64,000 bases of DNA. It comes from Viridothelium virens. Taxonomy: Eukaryota; Ascomycota; Dothideomycetes; Trypetheliales; Trypetheliaceae. Both the position numbers and the translations under genes were made by a program. The stretch lies in contig ML991805.1 in assembly GCA_010094025.1 (NCBI GenBank), positions 1 through 64,000 on the forward strand. Direction: 5' to 3'. How positions within the stretch are numbered: position 1 is the first letter of the stretch; the number at the start of each line of letters is the position of its first letter. Below are positions 60,437 through 64,000 of this stretch, one piece after another. The notes beneath the pieces were generated by a model. It saw only the letters and a list, made by a program, of their open reading frames with translations, was not told the DNA's origin and did not search any database.

Positions 60437-61645
60437 TCAACCCATAGCAGGCTGCTCGTTGCCAGCGCTCGGCTGTGGCGTTAACCCCTTCGTTGAATAC
60501 CCCAAAGGCATTCCCACAAGATACTTCTGCTTACTCGTTGGATTCCCTTGCGCGTCCGTACCTTGCGCTCCCAAGATCTGGACATCAGCGCTCGCCTGGA
60601 AAACCAGTACAATATCGCTTCCTCCAAATTCAAAGTGACTGATTTCCTGACCTTTCGTAACTATGTCACCCGGCTTCACCGCAAGCTGAACGGACGAGAC
60701 CTGGGCCATGCCAATAGGCAAGACGGCGACGTACCCCAAAAGCTCATTTTCGATGATGATGCAGCCACGGGTCTGCAGCCATTGGTATCCAGCGTCGTCA
60801 GGTGCATCCAGAGTCCCGGCGACGCCTTTCTTGGGATCGCGGTTCTTCCTGTCCGGGTTGATGTAACTGCGGTGCGGGCGCAATTGACGTGTCACAGGAT
60901 CCACTGTGACTTGCAGATAAGCCATGGCTTGGAATACTTTCGCCTCCACGATCTTGCCAGCGATCGGAGCGTGCTGGCGGTGGTAATCGAAGGTATTGAG
61001 GAAAGCGTGCATCCAAATGCCTCCCGTGAAGTAAGGGGTATATTTTGGGGTGGATTCTTGTAGAAGATCTTTGATGTTCCACTCGATGGATTTGATGTTG
61101 ACGTTGTCATTAGAGTCAATGGGCCAAGCTCCGTCGAAGGTGCTGTCGGCCGGGAAAGTGACAAGGCGGTGGTAATTGGGATCTTGCGCGCCGTTGGCGG
61201 CGCCGCTGATGGGACGCATGCCTTGTTTTAGCTTGCGCGAGAACAGCTCATTGAAAGTGGTATAGCCACCAGATGGCAGATCAGCCTCTGCGTAATTGTA
61301 AAGTGGCGACGCTTGAAAGGTGGCAATAGAAGCCTTGGCGAGAGAGTTCGCAGTACTCATCCAGCTACCGACCTCTTTGGCAAAATCAACAATGAACTGG
61401 CTAAGCTTGAATAGAGGCTGTCCGATGGAGCTTGAAGCGATGTCATTCTGGTAAGGAGAGGCATTGAGAGGTGCCTGGCCGAAAACAAAGTAGACCAAGC
61501 ACTGCGCATTATAGATGAGCTTGCCATTTGTGGTTTCGGTTGGTACCCAGGTAAGAAAGCCGCTCAAAAACCTCAGGAACGCATCACTATCGCCGATACC
61601 CCAGTCATCAAATTGAGGAACTTTAGACTGTACGGCAGTCTCCAT
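60437..61645 (-). CDS. Phosphatidylserine-decarboxylase-family protein, PsiD-like, with GGSD at the processing site
   Basis: Pyruvoyl-dependent decarboxylase family (PF02666 type). The fungal soluble branch includes phosphatidylserine decarboxylase-like and L-tryptophan decarboxylase (PsiD-like) enzymes. From ATG 61645 the product is 402 aa without introns: FNELFSRKLKQGMRPI, TFPADSTFDGAWPID, GGIWMHAFLNTFDYHRQHAP, GCIIIENELLGYVAVLPIGM and SHFEFGGSDIVLVF. The self-cleavage site that is usually LGST or GGST/GGSS reads GGSD at residues 341-344. The Ser that becomes pyruvoyl is kept, the next residue is unusual. The frame upstream of 61645 stays open and family-like (VAQWTNDHLVKGVFNGDITD) back to a TAG at 61730-61732 and an ATG at 61753, so the called start may be a fallback. 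Substrate unknown. Confidence 0.75.
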   Translation of the reverse strand: METAVQSKVPQFDDWGIGDSDAFLRFLSGFLTWVPTETTNGKLIYNAQCLVYFVFGQAPLNASPYQNDIASSSIGQPLFKLSQFIVDFAKEVGSWMSTANSLAKASIATFQASPLYNYAEADLPSGGYTTFNELFSRKLKQGMRPISGAANGAQDPNYHRLVTFPADSTFDGAWPIDSNDNVNIKSIEWNIKDLLQESTPKYTPYFTGGIWMHAFLNTFDYHRQHAPIAGKIVEAKVFQAMAYLQVTVDPVTRQLRPHRSYINPDRKNRDPKKGVAGTLDAPDDAGYQWLQTRGCIIIENELLGYVAVLPIGMAQVSSVQLAVKPGDIVTKGQEISHFEFGGSDIVLVFQASADVQILGAQGTDAQGNPTSKQKYLVGMPLGYSTKGLTPQPSAGNEQPAMG

Positions 61646-61753
61646 CGCAGTGTCCAAGTCGGTGATGTCTCCATTGAAGACCCCTTTGACGAGGTGATCA
61701 TTGGTCCATTGGGCTACGGTCGTGGGGATCTAGAATGGTGGAGGGTCAGACAT
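61646..61753 (-). other. Likely N-terminal extension of the decarboxylase, with an in-frame TAG
   Basis: The ATG at 61753 (MSDPPPF) is the first ATG after a TATA-like box and has a good context. Seven codons later comes TAG (61730-61732), then 28 codons continuous in frame with the decarboxylase (IPTTVAQWTNDHLVKGVFNG). A CTAG acceptor with a branch-like GTCTGACC just upstream allows the alternative that this is an intron end and the true start lies in an unseen exon. Confidence 0.5.
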
Positions 61754-61850
61754 TATGAGTGATCCGGGTATTAGAGCTTCCTGAGTCGATTGTCTTCCAG
61801 ATTGTATAAGAGGTGGAAATGTATTCGAGATCGATAGCTCCGGTGTCCCT

Positions 61851-61858
61851 CTTATATA
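61851..61858 (-). promoter_or_regulatory. Possible TATA box of the decarboxylase gene
   Basis: TATATAAG on the minus strand, about 100 bp upstream of the ATG at 61753. Pattern only. Confidence 0.4.
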
Positions 61859-62244
61859 GACTGGAACTGTGTTAACGCAGGCTCTGGATAATCACGCGAG
61901 TGGAATGAAAAAATACAGCCATAACCTTCAGTTGAAGACTTACTTTACCATAATTGCATTTGTAGACTGCATGAGTACGCTCTTGCTGCACAATGGTCAC
62001 GCGTGGCACAAAGCATGCACCATGACTTTTTGCGACTACATTGGTTGCAGCATACGTCACTATCATCCGATCTGACTGATTGAAGAAATGATTCACGCCA
62101 ACGCATCGATCCGTATCCAGCTCATGTAAGCTGATCCAATGCTACCGTATGAAATTCCAAACAGCATACGCCAATTGATGTACTCTTTTTCGCGGGAGCT
62201 GAGGTCCTCTCTCTGTCTGGACTTGGGCGCAAAACACCACCATC
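61859..62244. other. Intergenic region
   Basis: Distal upstream DNA of the decarboxylase gene. No supported gene. Confidence 0.4.
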
Positions 62245-62455
62245 GCTGCTTGCGTAGCCAGCCATTTCTTGACATGATACCTGCTTGCGTAGCCAGCTAT
62301 TTCTTGACATGATAGCTGCTTTCGTGGCCAGCCATCTCTCTTGACTTTATAGCTGCTTATATGGCCAGCTATCTTTAAACATGAGGCCCTGTATGCTAAC
62401 TTTCCAAGCCAGCGACCTCTCTTGACACTCTCTGAGCTAGCGACCTCTCTTGATA
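62245..62455. repeat. Degenerate minisatellite, period about 34 bp
   Basis: The unit is GCTGCTTGCGTAGCCAGCCA followed by TTTCTTGACATGATA. Copies 1 and 2 are nearly identical, copies 3 and 4 diverged, and two worn partial copies (CCAGCGACCTCTCTTGA and CTAGCGACCTCTCTTGA) follow. On the minus strand the good copies read as repeated SCQEMAGYAS-like peptides, but no gene is supported. Confidence 0.8.
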
Positions 62456-63736
62456 ACCTATCAATCTTAAACCTTCTACTTATGCACTAACAATTGGGAC
62501 CTCGGATCTGAGCCTCTTACTGTATGGATCCAACTCTTAATCTATCCCTTGGATAATCATAATCCTCCTTTACCCTCCCAATAATATATCTTTCAAACTC
62601 TGCTAAAGATAAACCACTGGGTCTGCCTTTGGTCTGCGCCTCTGGGTCTCGCTGGGGCAAGGGGGGTAGGACGTGAGTGGTTGGTTGGATGTAAACTAGA
62701 CTGCGAAGCTTTAAGTAGCCTTCGCTCAAAACTGCGACGTCGTGTAACCATATGACTGTCGCCCAGATAGATTGGTAAAATGAAAGCGATCCTAGGCTGC
62801 AATAGAGTAAGGTCAGTGCTCGCAGTTCGCAGTTCGCCGTTCGTCGTTCGCCGTTCGCAGTTGTTGAACATATCTCTCTAGGTACTATCTAGAGCATCAC
62901 GTAAAACCTACTTAGCCACAGTACTAAGCTAAGAAGGATAGGGCGGTACGCTTGTGGCACCTTATCGCACTCTAGCCGTAGGGAAGATAGAACCCAACAT
63001 CTCTATCCTCCCAGAATTATCACCGTCGTGTCACGGCCTAACGCAGATAGAAAGCGAGCGAGAGGTCGCGCTAGGTAAAAATCGGTTAGGCACGTAGCTG
63101 GCCGTCGACAAATCGCCCAAAGCTTAATACAGTTACTGTACACCGACGACGTACACGCACCCCAAGCACCCCCCAAGGCACCTACGGAAACGCTAACACA
63201 GTAAGCCACGTCCGGAGGCTATCGACGTCCCCTTTCGATAACGTCGAGTAGATAGAGTATCTAATGGCGACACCACGGGGACCTTCACCTTGTCCCGTAC
63301 ATGGGAAACTATTAGCTATAGCCTACATGGAATGTACAACCATCGTCACGAAATTGCCACTTCTCTTGGAGTCCTCATCGTCTTCAATCTGTGCTTTCTA
63401 TTCTGCTTGATACCAATCCTAGATGTGGTTTTAGCGCTTCAGACAGAATGCAGGTTGCTGAAGCCGTCGAGACGGTCTGGTTCGCGGTCCTAGTGCAAGG
63501 CTGAGTTGGGACACAGTGGAAAGGACCTCTACCACCTTACCATACTTCGAGGCCGACTTGGCAATGCCGGCTATCGCTAGTGCTTCGTATCTGGTGAGTC
63601 TGCATGATTTATATCTGAGCATTCGAGTCTTGGAATTTTACGTCCTAAGCTCCTTTTTCCTCGTCCTCTTTATTTCTATTTCTTTCCTGTTCTCGTAGAG
63701 CAACACGCAAAGCTATCAGAGTCAATACTTTCCAAA
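62456..63736. other. Gene-poor DNA with a short GTTCGC tandem repeat
   Basis: Includes a 6-7 bp tandem tract at 62820-62864. Open frames on the minus strand at 62517-62871 are short and unassigned. A plus-strand frame at 63290-63493 is hydrophobic but begins at a non-ATG codon. None is called. Confidence 0.35.
62820..62864. repeat. Tandem GTTCGC/GTTCGCA repeat
   Basis: About seven adjoining units of 6-7 bp (GCAGTTC, GCCGTTC, GTCGTTC variants). Confidence 0.85.
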
Positions 63737-64000
63737 ATGCCCACTGTGGAGGTCGTCGCAGGCTTTAGTTTGCTCAACCGATGGCTACTTTACACAAGCG
63801 TAATGCTCGCACCTGCACAATTCGTTTCAGGACTTGGTAGCTACTGGCCAACTTCGATTGGCTTTCTAGCGTACAACTACTACACGCAAATCGCTTGGTA
63901 CCACGCAATCGAACGTCTCGAGTTGCATGCGTTATCACTACTAACCCCCAACTTCAACATCATCTACTTGGTCAGCTACCTGGGCGGCATCAGCAGCGGT
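63737..64000 (+). CDS. Partial hypothetical protein, cut by the window edge
   Basis: From ATG 63737 (context CCAAAATGC) 88 codons stay open to the end of the window: MPTVEVVAGFSLLNRWLLYT, FVSGLGSYWPTSIGFLAYNY and NIIYLVSYLGGISSG. The product is rich in aromatic and hydrophobic residues and may have membrane-spanning parts. Upstream is a pyrimidine-rich leader (63640-63700). No family is recognised and only the N-terminus is available. Confidence 0.5.
   Translation, partial: MPTVEVVAGFSLLNRWLLYTSVMLAPAQFVSGLGSYWPTSIGFLAYNYYTQIAWYHAIERLELHALSLLTPNFNIIYLVSYLGGISSG

Noticed and set aside
62245-62864. Repeats considered as a CRISPR array
   Set aside because: Units adjoin without unique spacers and the genome is fungal; these are a minisatellite and a short tandem tract.

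Overview
The window is nuclear DNA of a filamentous ascomycete (Pezizomycotina; a dothideomycete is my guess, not shown by the sequence). The evidence is short introns, mostly 45-60 nt with CTNA-like branch sites, together with fungal-only families: an AA11-type LPMO, a Goodbye-NACHT-ankyrin STAND protein, a DUF3176 membrane protein, the Cch1 calcium channel and Vma13. Gene models were built by hand from frame, splice-site and family logic, and for every multi-exon model given with exons the exon lengths sum to whole codons.

Layout. 0.1-3.6 kb: SFH1 (RSC chromatin remodelling, minus) diverges from a secreted AA11-type LPMO (plus). 3.7-26 kb is an accessory block of low gene density. It holds a five-exon secreted or surface protein, a small secreted protein, an ankyrin protein, a DUF3176 membrane protein interrupted by an in-frame stop, a Goodbye-NACHT-ankyrin STAND receptor of about 1430 residues, a decayed zinc-motif gene and a three-exon secreted protein. 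26.4-43.9 kb is a dense housekeeping block: sphingoid base kinase, coatomer beta (SEC26), Mago nashi (seven exons), GID4/VID24, TRM8, VMA13, an MFS transporter and NAR1. 44.4-52 kb holds a second member of the small secreted family seen at 8.2 kb, a tRNA-Pro gene, a GH17 glucanase and two hypothetical ORFs. 52.3-59.3 kb is CCH1. 60.4-61.75 kb is a phosphatidylserine/tryptophan-decarboxylase-like gene, followed by repeat-bearing DNA and a partial ORF running off the right edge.

How the genes fit together. The housekeeping block touches membrane traffic (Sec26), sphingolipid signalling (Lcb4-like), organelle acidification (Vma13), regulated proteolysis (Gid4), tRNA modification (Trm8), Fe-S assembly (Nar1) and the exon-junction core (Mago). 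They share no pathway. The accessory block is enriched in secreted, membrane and STAND/ankyrin proteins, the usual content of fungal regions concerned with recognition and host or competitor interaction.

The most notable observations are three in-frame TAG/TAA codons that interrupt otherwise continuous host reading frames (DUF3176 protein, zinc-motif gene, decarboxylase-like gene). Each is one CpA-to-TpA change from a Gln codon, as repeat-induced point mutation or simple decay would give. Also notable are a pair of secreted proteins sharing a Gly-Cys-Thr ... Ala-His-x-Trp-Glu signature of unknown function. No retroelement, DNA transposon, CRISPR array or rRNA was recognised.
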